NCBI GenBank assembly: GCA_005408345.1
Contig: SEMN01000125.1
Coordinates: 310,001 to 374,000 of the forward strand
Origin: Macquaria australasica
Lineage: Eukaryota > Chordata > Actinopteri > Centrarchiformes > Percichthyidae
Direction: 5' to 3'
DNA: 64,000 bases
Shown: positions 13,397-26,523 of the stretch, one piece after another
Layout of the letters: each line of letters opens with the position of its first letter
Position numbering within the stretch: the stretch's first letter is position 1
Program-made: the position numbers and the translations under genes
Notes under the pieces: generated by a model
Told to the model about the DNA's origin: nothing
What the model saw: only the letters and a program-made list of their open reading frames with translations
Database searches by the model: none

Positions 13397-14801
13397 CAGC
13401 CAAGGCCTTGCTCCAGCACCGGCGAGCCGACTCTACTGGTCTCTACTCTCCTCTCTCTGCTTCTTCTTCTTCCTACTCTTCACTGGAAGCTTTTGAGCAC
13501 ACGGCGATCCTCGCCCGCTCTCTCATGTTGCACTTTCGGGAACGCTTGGCCATGAGCCGCGAGTGCGATGCAGATAACCCCGAGAGGGACGCTTCGACTT
13601 TTAGATGTAGGGTGGGGGTTTTTAATGGTCGTGGTGGGTGTCTGAGGTCACCTACCTGCACCAAGAAGAGGGAACAGGACACAAACAGACCCCTCACAGC
13701 TGTCAGACTCAAAGGGTCCAAACTGGAGAGGCCCTTTTGTAAAACACTTAATCTGTTTGCTATTTCTATTTCCATTTCCTCTATCTTTCACAAAATCATG
13801 TCTTGCGATACATAAATGTTTACAAAAAAACAGGAGTGGAGAATCTTTTTCAGGAGGAAATTTATACCGGTCAATGTGAAAACCTTTCAGATTCCTATTT
13901 TTCGGCTGCAGAAACAGGAGGTTGTGACTTTGTACAAAAATGTTTAGGCCCTTCATTACAGAGTATGTATGTTTTGTTTCAAATAAATGGAGCATGTGCT
14001 AGTTTAAGAGAAGCATGCACTGTTGTCTTGCACTCAGGGCTTTGTCCCTCCCACACAAACCCCCCCACCACCACTGCCATATTTCATTAAGAGCAAACCC
14101 ATCGCCTACCTGAAATCTTCCCATGCTCCTACCTTCTGCTCCGTCCACCTGCCTTGACTCAAAAGGAAGCTGTTGCTCCCTGGGAGTCCGGTCAAATGAA
14201 ATGCAGCAGGGACTTGAACCAGCCTTACTCTTTTTCGTCAGATAACGTTCACAGGCACCGTGTCCTCCATGGGTTCTGGAAATGTGGATCTCCAAGCCCA
14301 GAAGTCAAAAACACACATCTCACTACCGAACCTGACTGTGTGTTACGTTTTAAAGACTGTTTATTTTCACTTCAGAAGCATTTTTTGTTTTCTTTTAGGT
14401 CTCTCTACCTCTCACTTTGTTTCATATTGCCAAAAAACAAAAATGTTGTTTAAATAACAAAGTGTTGGTGTGTCAGTGATTTTTGGTGAAGTTTTACCTT
14501 TCTCACTAAGTATTCATAAAATATTTGCCAAACTGTGGGTTGAGAATTATAGCACTTTGGTAGCTATCAGATCAGGTGACTCGCACGTTTGTGTTGGCAA
14601 CACACTGTGAATATGTGCACAGAAAACAGTTAACCAACAGACCAAAATGCAAAGATGCTTTTCTTTTAGCAGCTACCCATATGGATCAAAGTAGTGACTG
14701 TGAGCAGTTTTTAGTTCCAAGTTGTCCAACAGCATTGTAACAGTACAAGTAAAAGTCAGTAATAATCAGTAAGCTCTTGCATGTAGCTAATCATTAGGAT
14801 G
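13397..14801 (+). other. 3' flank of the copine gene
   Basis: This probably includes the copine 3' untranslated region at least to about 14000. I see no further exon that can be joined with confidence. The short open frames lack recognisable domains. Confidence 0.4.
13982..13987 (+). terminator. Candidate poly(A) signal AATAAA of the copine gene
   Basis: An AATAAA hexamer lies about 590 bases past the copine stop codon. It is the first canonical hexamer downstream. No transcript evidence is available, so this is only a candidate 3' end. Confidence 0.35.
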
Positions 14802-15957
14802 TAAAGGAATAGTCACCAGAAAAAACAATGATTTCAGTATCAAACTCTCACCTCCTGAAGGCTTGAAAGGTGGCTCTGAATACTTTGTCGCTTGCTACTT
14901 CGGGGATGACAGCAGCTGTTCTCAGTTACAATGGATTCCAGCTGGAATTTCTCTGTTTCCACACTGGCTCACCTCCTTTTTGTAGCGATACAAATAGGTC
15001 TCTAAGTGTTGTGCTCATTGACAGCTTTTTCCCCAGATGGAAAAAAACAACCAAGCCCATCAGAGTTTTGTAGGTGGGGTTAAGAATGGGGATGTTATTT
15101 TGTGGCAGAGCCTAAAGCAAATTACGACGGAAAAACAACGTCCAAATTGATGACATACTTGGATGAAATCAACACAGCTGTATGGGTTGTTGTTAGTCGA
15201 CTTTAAGCATTTTTCTTTGATGAGTGTGGGACAAAAGTTAAAGGCCCTGAAAACCTTTTTTCTCAGTTAGCCTCTTACTACAGAGAAATGTTGTCCTACA
15301 AGAACAAAACATTTCTCTTTTAAATTTGAACCGTTTTGGTTATTTTACATGAGAGATTTCTGTATTTTTTTCTGTAGTTCTTTTCACTGATTTTGAAGTG
15401 GACATGTCTCAGTTTGTAAAATATAATGTACCAATCACAGTTTAGCAAAATTTGAATCAAAATGGATCTTGCTAGCACTGTCAATCAAATCTGATCAAAC
15501 CACACCCACACAGTCCGGAGTTTTAGTGTTAAATTGAATAATGAAGTGAAAACAAAATGGCAATGCAGTCTGATTATAAGTTTAATAGCAACTCAGTTTC
15601 ATGGCATAATAAAAAAGTATAAAAGTGTTGATAGAAACTTTTTTAATCTATCCTAATACACTTCTTCCCTGTCACTATTTCCACCTAAATATGGCTAAAC
15701 ACAGCTTCCATTTGTTGCTAGCATGGATAGCTGTTTACATCTCGAGTCCAACTGCACCTTCTCATGTTGTTTGGTTGCAAAAACTTTCTATGGACGTTTT
15801 TTTTTAATTATTATTTGTTTGTTTTTTTCCATCTTGAAACTGGAATCCATTGTAACTGCTGTCCTCTCCAAAAGAGCAAGCTACAAACTTACCAGAGCCT
15901 ACAGGTGGTGAGTATTTGATTTTCAAAGCCTAGTATTTAGGAGCAGTATTCCTTTAA
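14802..15957. mobile_element. Non-autonomous DNA element with long inverted ends (about 1.15 kb)
   Basis: The left end (14802 to about 14945) and the reverse complement of the right end (about 15833-15957) can be aligned. Both open TAAAGGAATA. Both then contain 'ctcacc.cctg.aggct', 'gcttgct', 'gacagcag' and 'cagttacaatggattccag'. The arms are about 120-140 bp. The right border reads TTTAAAGG when reversed, suggesting a TTAA-type (piggyBac-like) target, but the left border has lost it. No transposase is seen inside. Confidence 0.65.
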
Positions 15958-16210
15958 AAAAGAGGAAATACTCAAACCCAAAACAAGTAATTGCACTAAA
16001 AGTCACTTTTAGCCAAGTTTTCGGGGTGAAACTCAAATGCAACCCTTCCATTTTATCCAGTAATGTGTATATGAAAACTTCACAGTGTGAAGCACAAACT
16101 CAGTAAAGCTACAGCCAGAGGCCCCTTTTAACTAAATGTGTGAAGAACAGCGTTTATACATTTTACTCTGTATGTTTGTACTACAAACTGTAGATCCTAT
16201 CAGTATTTTT

Positions 16211-16733
16211 AGGGCCCTATTCAGTCAAGGAATCCACATAAGAGAATGTTTACAACATTTTTCTAGACTTATGCCTCAAAATCATCATATACTTCTTGGC
16301 TGATGAGCGTCTACTTATAAACTGCTTGTAAAACATTTTCTTAGACATTTATACACTGTACAAATTTTTTGCCTTTTTTGTGTATTGGTCTATATACTGT
16401 ATGTGTAATGCTGCTTCTTTACTGCTGATATAAGTATTACATTTTATACTGAGGCCTGTAATCATATTTAAATCATGACTAACAGGCCTTATTCTTGTTT
16501 ATACATAAGTTATTCATATTTAAATCATGAATGACAGGCCTGTATTTTTTTATAAGCGAACGGTTAGGTAATAACGTATTTGCAAGATGTTTAAAAGAAG
16601 ACCTGGTGATCAAGCACACTCCGTAGCAACATTTCTCTGCCAAATTCGACATATTGTTAAGTGTAGCGTCTCATTGTTGGCCGAGACTCATTCCAGAAAA
16701 GCTAGTTATTCAGTTTGACTGAATAGGGTCCCT
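16211..16733. mobile_element. MITE-like element with AGGG(A)CCCTATTCAGTCAA inverted ends
   Basis: The left terminus AGGGCCCTATTCAGTCAA and the reverse complement of the right terminus, AGGGACCCTATTCAGTCAA, match over about 18 bases. They enclose about 523 bp of AT-rich sequence without coding capacity. A 53-bp-spaced direct repeat lies inside. I could not find a convincing target duplication, so the superfamily is open. Confidence 0.6.
16463..16545 (+). repeat. Internal direct repeat, spacing about 53 bp
   Basis: 'catatttaaatcatga' followed by '(c/a)t(a/g)acaggcct' occurs twice, at about 16463-16490 and 16516-16542, inside the 16211-16733 element. Confidence 0.75.
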
Positions 16734-16917
16734 CAGTGTGGGGACAGGTGGTCTGATATATTTTGTACTCTTCTATATTGTTGTTTCATGGCGGGGACCC
16801 CATACAACAGCGGGGATGTCGAATTGCACAATGTAGCACTGGTCTCAAGTCTGGTATTGGACTGGAGCAATACCAGGCTGAACCAGATCAGACCAGATCA
16901 GGCAGAAACAGTCTTTT

Positions 16918-16948
<31 letters not shown>

Positions 16949-19900
16949 ATATTCTGTATATACTGTATGTATGTTTTCTGGAGAGTTGACTTGCAGCAGC
17001 AAACTGCCAGGACTCTGTGACTCTCCTCCTGAAACACAAGGCAGGGCCTTTCATTTATTTATCACGACAAGATGTCAACTTCATCTCACACCCACACTCT
17101 CATATATACTGTACATCCAGTACATGCATTTGTATATGAAACATGCATGACACTTACATAACACGGCGACGATTGAGTGAAGATTAAGAATTTCTTGCTT
17201 GTTTTCTCAGAGAAACAGTGGTTTCAGAGACTTGATATTTATCTCAGTATCAACACCTTTAAAATCTTTTCTGTCCTGGGACCACGTTTTTAGGTCCAGG
17301 ATGTCAAACTAGGAATTTTTGAATGGCATATTCAGTATTCCAACTCCAACTCCAAATGGATCATTTAGAAACTAAATAGTAATCCTTAATTCCCTAAAAA
17401 AAAAATTTTGAGCCTGAGTTTTGTATTAAGTGCAGTGTTGCATGAGAAAAAAAGTGGAAATACTCAAAAATGCCCGTCTCAAAATGTTAAGAGATCATTA
17501 AAATATTTGATTCCTGGACTCCTGAATCAGGATCCACAAAAGAAAAAAAAAAAAGTACTTTGCACACCGTCCTTTGGCCAAAGTTTTCATCAATCAAGCA
17601 CCAAAAACAATCTTAGCTGAGATAATGATGATAAACAGTAAGTGCTTAGCCCCGCCCCCCTTAGTTACTGTGGCAGAGTATCGCTTTTACTACAGCCACT
17701 CGCACACCACTTAAACATGTGGAGGAAAAGCTTGACAGGCCTGACGTACCTAATTATGGTTGCTAAGCTATGATTGGACAATCGCTGTTTAAACAGGCGG
17801 TAGATCATAAAAGCTACATCATACAACTACATGACTACCATATTATTCTGTGATGTACAGTATAGAGATGACAGCATGTAGTTATTTTCTTTGGCATGCA
17901 CAGATTTGTCCTCAGGAAGAGGAAATGAATGCTGTTTGCGTAGGAACCCTGTGGAGTTGGAAGTCTTAACATATACCGATGGGTTTGTCACGTGCAGCTA
18001 CAATGTGTGAAATCATTGTTCCTCTGAGGCTGTGTCAGTGTAGGAGTGACAATCAAAAACATTTATTGTGTAGGAGACTACAAGGCGGAAAAAAAGAAAA
18101 AAAACCCCAAACCCTTGCGCTGTCGGTGGACAAGGCTTTAATGAAGTAGGCTTACACCTCGCTGCCTCCCACCGCTCATCGTTGCATCTATGTCACTCTG
18201 CCAAGGTGGTACCATGTCAGCATGCCAGGCCATATGAACGCCCACGTAATCTTCACACATACAACATGAAAGTTGTTTACTGTACCTTATTATATTAACA
18301 AAGTGGTTTAATTGAATGCTCGTGATGAATATCATGTTTTATTCTGATGTTTTTAATAGCATGCATTAAGTTTGCATGGGTAGATTTCTTTCTAACGGAG
18401 ACGCACCAGTGGGTTTAAAAAAAAAAAAAAGAAAAGAAAATTGTAATATGACATCTGTGTTATTTTAGTAGTATTTTAGACAACTTTTTTTGCCTTAAAA
18501 ATCTCACTGATCATTCTTGGAAATGTGTAATCCCTTCGGTTGTTTCTTTTGAAGAAGAAGATTCTTTCTCTCTGGTTTGTTTTTCTTTTCTTTTCTTTTC
18601 TTTTTCTTTTTGGGTACGCTCATGCACAGCCACTCGTCAGACTCATCTCAGCATTGTTCTCTCAGAGCCAGTGGCTGAAGTGATTTGAATAAGAGGGAGA
18701 ATGATCTGAACAGATAAAAAAAAAACAAAAAAAAACTGGGCTGTCTCGCTCTCAGCAAAGGGACAGAATCATCCAGCTGGGACATAATGTTGTCCAGCCT
18801 CATACAGCCGTGTTTAAAGCTACTACAGATCTGTATTTGATCATAAACTGAAACAATTCATCCGCCCACAATCATTAAACTGTTATTTTTCTTCAGCTTT
18901 CATTTTGGATCTCGAGGGAGTGATTCGTGGCTTCTGCATGATGCTTGTGATTACACTAAAAGACCAATCAAAAATGATTTGTCCATTGATGCATAGTATT
19001 TACTTAAAATCAGTTCTCGAGGTTAGTGATATTGCAAGACAGCACAGGTTTTACTGTTCTAATAGGAAATATGGAAGCCACTAAAGATTGATTTAAAATG
19101 ACTATTTCTGTAAGAATTGAAGTCTTTAAATAAATATTCATATCAAACCTTTTTTGTTGTTGTTTTTGATATACCACTGGATGCTCAGGACCTCACTACA
19201 CTGTAAAAAGGATACTTGGTTGCCTCGCAAGAATAAAATATTATTAAAACTTTTCATAAAATTATCCACAGTGTTATACTGTATTATTAACATGCTCATC
19301 TGTATGGTGGGCTGCTGTAAAACAACATTTTTCTCTTGTTACAGACGCTCTCCATTTTGATAGGCACCTGTCCTGGTTGACAATGCCAATAAAATGTGTT
19401 CAAACAGAGCCAGCGCACTGGAATAGATGTTCTTCACACCATTACACCTTTAAAGTGTGCATCTCAGGATCCAATACGTTATAACGGGGTGGCCGGCTGT
19501 CCCATTCCAAGGACTCCTACAAATGTGGCTGAGAAATGCAGCCTTCTTTCTGCCTGAAGTTTGAGGACAAAATCATTTAGTCTTGTGCACCCTCAATATT
19601 GTAAAATGTGAGGCGGGCGAGTCAGTTGTTTAAAGCCCAATTGGTACTTCTGCAGTTACCAGGGGGTACATGGAAAATTGTAAAGCTCAGCTAATTTGAA
19701 AACAATAGAAATTATGATTTGATAATATCCACATATTTGTGTTTAGGAGAAAAATCAACACACAAGTAAGATCACAAATTTGTGTGTGATGCTGATCTTT
19801 AGAGTTATTGTCACAATAACTTACCAACTATGGCAGTCTGACTGCACAAGACATGCCTCAGTTTTCCACCAACCTGAGTCAGCTGTAAGTTGATTAAGAC

Positions 19901-20060
19901 TGCAGAAAGACTGGTTGGAAAGAAGACTCAAAGCTCAAAGTAAAGATACTGTAAATGGTTGAAACAACCAGTTTCTGTCACTCCAAATGGCAGTAGAACA
20001 AATCAAACTTAGCCAAAACCACTAAAAAATACCATTAAACAATACCATAAAGCCATCCCT
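16734..20060. other. Intergenic stretch, no gene recognised
   Basis: It contains a (TA)n run near 16928-16950, several A or T homopolymers (for example near 17399, 17545 and 18418) and a (TTTTC)n run near 18582-18610. I found no exon with splice context, no protein similarity and no RNA gene that I can support. Confidence 0.5.
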
Positions 20061-20065
20061 TCTGT

Positions 20066-20146
20066 CATAGGGGTATGATAAAGGGGTACTTAGGCCCATC
20101 TGATAGGGCTGTGGGGGTACGTCGGACAAAAAGGTTGGGAACCACT
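20066..20146 (+). repeat. Fragment resembling the end of a fish hAT-type element
   Basis: The string ending '...gggggtacgtcgg...aaggttgggaaccacta' resembles a terminus I recognise from fish hAT-like repeats. It is short and has no partner end, so this is tentative. Confidence 0.35.
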
Positions 20147-20354
20147 AATTTAAAGAATAAGGTGTTATTTTATATTTTTCTTACTGTTGACAAATGCCAT
20201 GAGAAGACCAAAAGAAACAACGTGTTACTTCTTCACTCAATACTTCCTTACTTCCCTACCCTGTCTGTGGCTCTCAGCCCCAAGCCCATTGGTTCCTACA
20301 GAACATGGAAATAATTCAAAACATATATACAGTTTAACTTCCTAAAACACCTGG

Positions 20355-20590
20355 GTGGTGTAGTTTTCAGCTAACGTACAGCACTCACATTAAGGGAGGA
20401 GTTGGTGCTGTAGTGAGTATTTCTGGCAGCAGGACAGTGTATGTGGGATCGACTCAAAATAAACTTGTGTGTGTGTGTGTTTATGGTATACATACACTGA
20501 CAATACTTGTTTGTTGGTTTTGGTCTTTTAATGGTGTTTGTTAACAGTAAGAATAATATAGAATATCATCAGTCTTATCCTTTCATGGTG
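20355..20590 (-). repeat. Second copy (reversed) of the 2785-3180 repeat family
   Basis: The reverse complement contains 'aaaagaccaaaaccaacaa', 'caagtattgt' and 'cccacatacactgtcct', which also occur in order at 2785-3080. A (GT)n run at about 20467-20480 has expanded inside it. Confidence 0.5.
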
Positions 20591-20599
20591 CATTCAGGT

Positions 20600-22235
20600 C
20601 TTCTTCGTCAGCTTGTACAATAAGGAACTGTCACATGATGACCATCATCAGTCACTGATAAATACATAATGATCTGGGCCGATTGAAAAAGCCACTCCAG
20701 GACATGAATAATGAAAGGCCAGCCACAAACTCTAAACACCTTTTGTTCATGTCAGCCTGGATGTGTGGTTCATTATTAGCAATACAGCATAATGGCAGTT
20801 ACAGAGGTTATTGCCATTGACCTGGTACATTGTTCACCAGTTCACCAATGTCAATTTGAAAAAACAGTTTTTTAAAAGCTTTATTTTGCAGTAATTTGAA
20901 TACAGCGTTCAGCTCCTCTGAAGAACACACCTTCATAAACTGCGTCCTTCGAAGGATCCTGACTTTGAATCCTGAATCTTTGTATTTTCATTAATCTAAA
21001 TCTTTAAGCTCAGCAGTGCACTTCACTAGTTAGTGCATTTAGGCTGATTTGAATAACATGCAACAACTCTGCTAGGTGAATTACCTCTGGCTGCTGGAGA
21101 AAGCAACAACACGCAGACACGTAAACAGGTTGAAAGTATTTCTCGACTGCTGGTGGTGTTTTAGGAACTAATAAAAATGTGTCTGTATTTAGACTCCTAT
21201 GGATTTTCTAGTTGATCCAAAGGGTTTTGAAAGGGGTTTGAGTTTATGAAGTTTTCACATGACAACAGCAGTCAGATGTTGATGGACGTGCTGTCGTATA
21301 CACTGAGAGGTTTCTCACTCACGTTGAGCCATCTGGATTTTTACGGTTGAAAGCTTCCTCAAAGCCCTTTTACTTTTTACATTATATGACACTGACGTTC
21401 TTTGTGCGATCACATTTTATGGAATCTCTGCTCCATTATTTAGTACCGTGCGGAGCGTCAGGAGAGTCAAAAAAGCAAGCACATGGCTTTTCTAGAACAG
21501 AAATAACAGAACATCATGGCACCATCTGCTTCACGGTGCAGGAAATCAGAAAAAATGTATAATCCATAAACAAAAAAAACAACATAGAGGCAATGTTGTG
21601 TGTGAGCGTGTAGTAGCCTCCTGTCGTTATAAATACACAGTCCAACGTTTCTCTATTAACTTTGATTAATCTCTGCTTCATTATCCAGCACAGTTGTTAC
21701 ACACTTTCAGAATAGCAACAAAACAATCGGTGATCTGACATGCTAAGAGCGTGGGCTGCTTTGTAACAAGTGACAGTGTCCTAATTACAGCCAGTGGACT
21801 TTTCTCTCTTCCTCGTTGCAGTCCTGTCCAAGATTTTAATGAGTGCTCATTGCTATCTGCTCTGCATGTTTATCTGCATATGAGTTTTAACTTCATATTG
21901 AGTTATTACATTATTATGGTTGCCTCCCACTTGAAGCTATAATCCAAAAATTTAATTGGCACTCTAAGCCCCCCATTCACTGCAGAGAGTGGACATCTGC
22001 TGGTAGGGATGCTATAATTGCATTGTGACTTAGTACAATGCATGTATATTGCTGCATGTAAAAACAACATGACGTAAAAACATCATACAACAAAACAACA
22101 ACAAAGAAATAAAACGTACATAAATACAGAAATTAGCAGTGTAAAAGGCCACCTCATAATAAAAGAAAGAAAATGTATTAGTTTTGTGGAAAAGCTATTC
22201 CATATAAACGGTTTTAACACAAGATTTAAAAGCAG
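20600..22235. other. Intergenic stretch, no gene recognised
   Basis: No exon, RNA gene or named repeat could be supported. The sequence near 21740-21945 is less repetitive than its surroundings and could be a conserved non-coding element, but that needs genome comparison. Confidence 0.4.
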
Positions 22236-22725
22236 AGGAATTTTCAATCGGGTTGGGGGGGGGGGTGTAAACCTTTGATAATCCGTTCAATAGGAAAATA
22301 TTAGTGCCTAATAACCATGTAAACGCTTAATCCGATCGTTTCTTTCTGGTTGGGATAAATATATTCTTTCTGTGCATGTTTGCCCCACGTGGGGGAACAT
22401 TAGGTGATATGAACGAGTTTCCGGGAGGGACAGAAACTAAACTGCTCTGTGGCTGAAACAACTTAAAAGATTTAAGGATTGTTGAACGCTTCGATGGTCG
22501 AAATGCTCCAAACGAGTTGTTCAAACAAGTGTTTAAAAAGATGAACGAAGATGGAAAGAAAAACTTTGTCTTCTTCTTCTTCTGTTATATTTCCGGCAGA
22601 TTAGACGTTTAGTTAGTTACAGTTATATTCTGATGAAATGCTTTGGATCACTTTATTTGGTGTCCATGTAAACAGTTAAGTTTGAATCTCTAATCAGAAT
22701 GATTTCAATCGGGTTGAAGAAATAT
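22236..22725. repeat. Dispersed-repeat region with direct CAATCGGGTTG and CATGTAAAC motifs
   Basis: 'ttcaatcgggttg' occurs near 22241 and 22707. 'catgtaaac..ttaa' occurs near 22317 and 22665. The spacing suggests a diverged mobile element whose two halves share sequence. A G-run follows the first motif. Confidence 0.4.
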
Positions 22726-22739
22726 TGTAACCGCAGCTA

Positions 22740-25700
22740 ATGTTAACCCGAGCAGACGCTCAGTGGACGTCTGTTTCAGAACCAAGCCAGTGCTGCAAAA
22801 CCTTGATCACCTTTAGTTTTTAACCTGGACTCGGGAACAGTTCAAAGACCCAAATTGGCAAATCTGAGAGGCCTGTAAGGACACTAAGGGGTCAGAAGTT
22901 GAGTCATATGTACAAACGATATATAAGAAAATACTGATTTGGCTAATCTTCTTTCATTTTCCAACGACTCACAACTAAATAAAGGCAGAAAATATCTTTC
23001 AGAGATGTAGTTCCTCATAAAACAGATCAATTAATATTTACACAGCTCCATCATCTTATCTGACACAAGAAAAATTATATTTTAATATGCGCCTCTCAGG
23101 GAATCCCACGTCCTAGCTTTCCTCACTACAGGGACCTCCTGCATTGAGCGCTGAGACTCTAAAGCAATAAAGCAGACTTGAACAAGCTCAGCGTGAATCT
23201 AATATCACTTGAGCCGATACGGGGAGCTACTAGAGTCTCCGAGCTGCCGTTTCTGCCAGTTTTATTTCCCTCGCTCCCCCTTATAAGCTCATCAACGACG
23301 AGATGCCCGCATGCTGAAATAGGCGGTGATGAGTAATGGAATAAGGAAGAGTGTGTAAAATTTTGATAACATCCACCGCAAAATGCCTGCAGCCAGCACA
23401 CAAACATTCGCCTACCCTGCAGAAGGGAGTGTCTGTCCAATCGACTCAGAAAGTACAGGAATAGAAACGTCCTGGAAAGTACAAGGCATAGTCTTAGGAT
23501 GAATATGAAACATCTCTCCTGCTATTCATAGACTCGAACAGGGGTGGGGGTTGCTAAATATAACCGGATCGTTTTGTGCCTGCCATTCTATTTTTACAAA
23601 AGCAGAGGCCTTCCTGGGATGTTGTGGTCTTTTCTTAGACTGTTATGTAATAAACAAATCTTAAGGCATGATGCAGCAATGCAGAGTCAGACTCAGAATG
23701 AAGTATTCCATTATCCAGTCAAGACTGAGGAATCTGTGTGATGATAAAGAAAAAAGGACGAGACAGATTAAGGGTTTTGATGCAGGATGTGTTGTAAGGA
23801 TTTCTGTGAAGCAGTGTGGCTGTTTTTGCAAAAACTAGACTAATGTGTGCTGGAACCTTGACAGAGTTAAACAGCCCAAAGGACAGTTTGTCAGCTTGCT
23901 GTTAGCTTGGATGGTTGACAGGGAGGGAAAGGTAATGAGTTAGTCTTCAGGGAGACATGTCATCTTGAGTATGCAGAAGTAACAACATTGAATAGGAAAA
24001 AACGCTGATTTTCAGCATTGAAATCTGCGCCTTGGGACAGTTAACGTTCACTGCTAGTTCTCATGTAGTGAGAAACAAGCCAGCAGAGCCTCTTCAGTCT
24101 CTGCTGCATCCGCGATGTCGCACAGATGTACGGCTCCATCAAGACTCAATTGACAATAATGGAGACTGTAAATGTGACAGCGCCAAGGACGATTTTCTAG
24201 AGACGTGGCTCTGTTTGAGAGCTTATATAATCTTTATACAGATCAGTGTAAACGCCTGAATGCATATTTTTAACAACGTCAATGTGAATGGGAAATACTG
24301 TCAACAAAGCAGCACGATGAAAAATGGAATTTTGAGTGTTGATGTTGATGTTTACATATAGTGAGCTTGCTTACATATTGCAGTCAACTACTAACATGTA
24401 ACACTATAGCAAAAATAATCCAACCCGAGTCCGACTCGAGCATGAAGCTTTATGCAACAAAACGGCCTGAACCCATGCCAACACACGACCCGTTGTCGGG
24501 ACTCGTCCGGTTCGGGTCAGGTTGCTGAACTCTAATCACTAGTGGTGACAAACATACAGATAATTATCACGCCACTGTGCAGCTTAAACTTTTTTAGCAT
24601 CTTATTGTTTTTGTGACAATCTCATTAAAAAAAAGTTGAACATATAAAGAAAAACCTAAAGCTAAGAACAGGTTTTTCTCACGAGTTGGTGGAGAACAAA
24701 ACAGAGCTAAAAGCAGAGTGACTATTGGACTTACATTTATATAATTTCCAGAAACATTTATGAAAATGGACTTGGTGGATCAAAACAGAGCTAAAACAAA
24801 AGTGAATATTGGACATCCATTCATCAGGTGGCCAGAAACATTACTCCAATGGGATGCTAATGTTGCTACGTGTCTGCTAGATGTGGCAGAAAACAACTGT
24901 TTGCTAACACACTAGCTATAACAACAACCAGTGGTACGTCAGGGCTGTTTCGGATTCTATCTGTCACACTGTCACTGGCATGTATCCTGTATTTATGGGT
25001 CAATGTGGCTGTTTAGTGGTGTATTTTACTTATTTGTGTCGATACAACATACTATGGTAAAATATCAACATTCTGTGTCAATCCGTCAGAATCAAAGAGC
25101 ATCTTTCTATCCTCAACAGTGTCAGCCAATATTTAGTATTCAATACGAGGCAGAGAGCATTTGTGAGCTAAATAGATCAGAAAGTTCAGCCGCATGTCAT
25201 GATGCATTTTAAATCAGAGGTCTGACTGCTCTCACCAGCAGAGAAACTGTCACTTTCTCACTCTCAGCCTGCTCTCATTATGTCTCGTTCACGCCCGCTG
25301 TTGAAAGTTAATCTTTTGTAGACGAGGCAGGGATGAGGGGAAAGTTGGTACGCTATACAATTAAATTACAGCTCTCAGTCATAACAGGAACACATAGGCT
25401 GATATCTGACAGTGTAACTGAATCAGAAGAAAGCTTATTTTCCTTACAAAAGGGAGTCACAGGTGACCGACTTCTCCTTGCCTCTGTCATCTGACCACCA
25501 GACTGGACAGGACGACGTGCTCAGGTGACCAAGATACAAGCGTGGCTGCTCACGACGTCTCATCTCACACGACGTCTCATCTTTTCCCTCCCGTACTGCA
25601 GTTTTTATAAACAGAAAACATCCAAAAGACTGATTTGTGTTTTGGAAAATGCTCTGTTCTGTCTAAGCATGTGCGCCATGTGCAAAAGGAGATGAACAAG

Positions 25701-26520
25701 TGAGTAATAAATGATTAATGGTCAATTTACTGGTGGGCCTCTGAAATATTGAGAGAGAGCTCAGCCATGAAATGCAATGTAAATGGATCTATTTATAGTG
25801 TAGCAGAGGAAGTCATGTGGAACAAGCTAGTCAGGGGTGCCTTGTTCATATAGCTTTTAGAGGCAAATGACAGGGGAGAAAGGAGGGACACACACACACA
25901 CACACACACTACACCCACATTTGCATGTAAAGCTACTTTTCATGGAGACATTAAACTTTTAGACGCACACAGCAGGAATAGCAATAAATAATTTCCACAT
26001 TGAGAAAGATGGAAAGCCCCAGCTCAACTCCCCTACGTAGCCTCCCACGCCTATTAACCCCCACCACCACCACCACTTTGTCTCATGGGATTGTTTGGGA
26101 GTGAAAAGGAAAGGAAGTGACACGTTAAAACCTCTTTTTATTAATTCTAAGAGGAGGGGAGGGTTTTGGCGGGGTGTCGCAGCAGCTGATGGGAGCAGGG
26201 AGGCTGCGTGATGCACATTCTGATATCAACCAGCGGATATCGGGATGAATAACTCGACACAAAACCCAAATCCTCTGCTAACAGTAATAAAATGTGATTG
26301 TGTTTGCACCACTGGGGGAACTGTAGATCACTCTCCCTTTTATTACATTACCAAGTACAAGGAGTTGGTGTAACGGTCACTTGTTTGCAACTACATGATT
26401 ACGTATATATGGTTCAAGTATAATATGCTGTGTTTGTAGTGACTGATCTCGGGTTAATTTCTCAAGTCTACCATAAGAAACATGTACTTTTGAGCTGTTA
26501 TTAGATTCAATAACATCATA
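22740..26520. other. Intergenic stretch, no gene recognised
   Basis: No coding exon is supported. There is a diverged tandem duplication at 24690-24845 (separate entry) and a (CA)n run near 25889-25909. The 24000-24260 and 25960-26330 segments are relatively complex in composition and could hold regulatory sequence, but nothing in them identifies a function. Confidence 0.45.
24690..24845 (+). repeat. Diverged tandem duplication, period about 82 bp
   Basis: 'acaaaacagagctaaaa' with a following 'gtga(c/a)tattggac' occurs near 24697 and again near 24780, each followed by a 'cagaaacatt' block. It probably derives from a dispersed repeat. Confidence 0.55.
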
Positions 26521-26523
26521 TGT

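Noticed and set aside
13408..13815. 135-residue open frame after the copine stop as an extra exon
   Set aside because: No acceptor with matching phase is convincing and the sequence matches no copine tail that I know. Kept only as a note on the C-terminus.
26041..26220. Glycine/tryptophan-rich minus-strand open frame
   Set aside because: It derives from a (CAC)n run and purine-rich sequence and has no domain.
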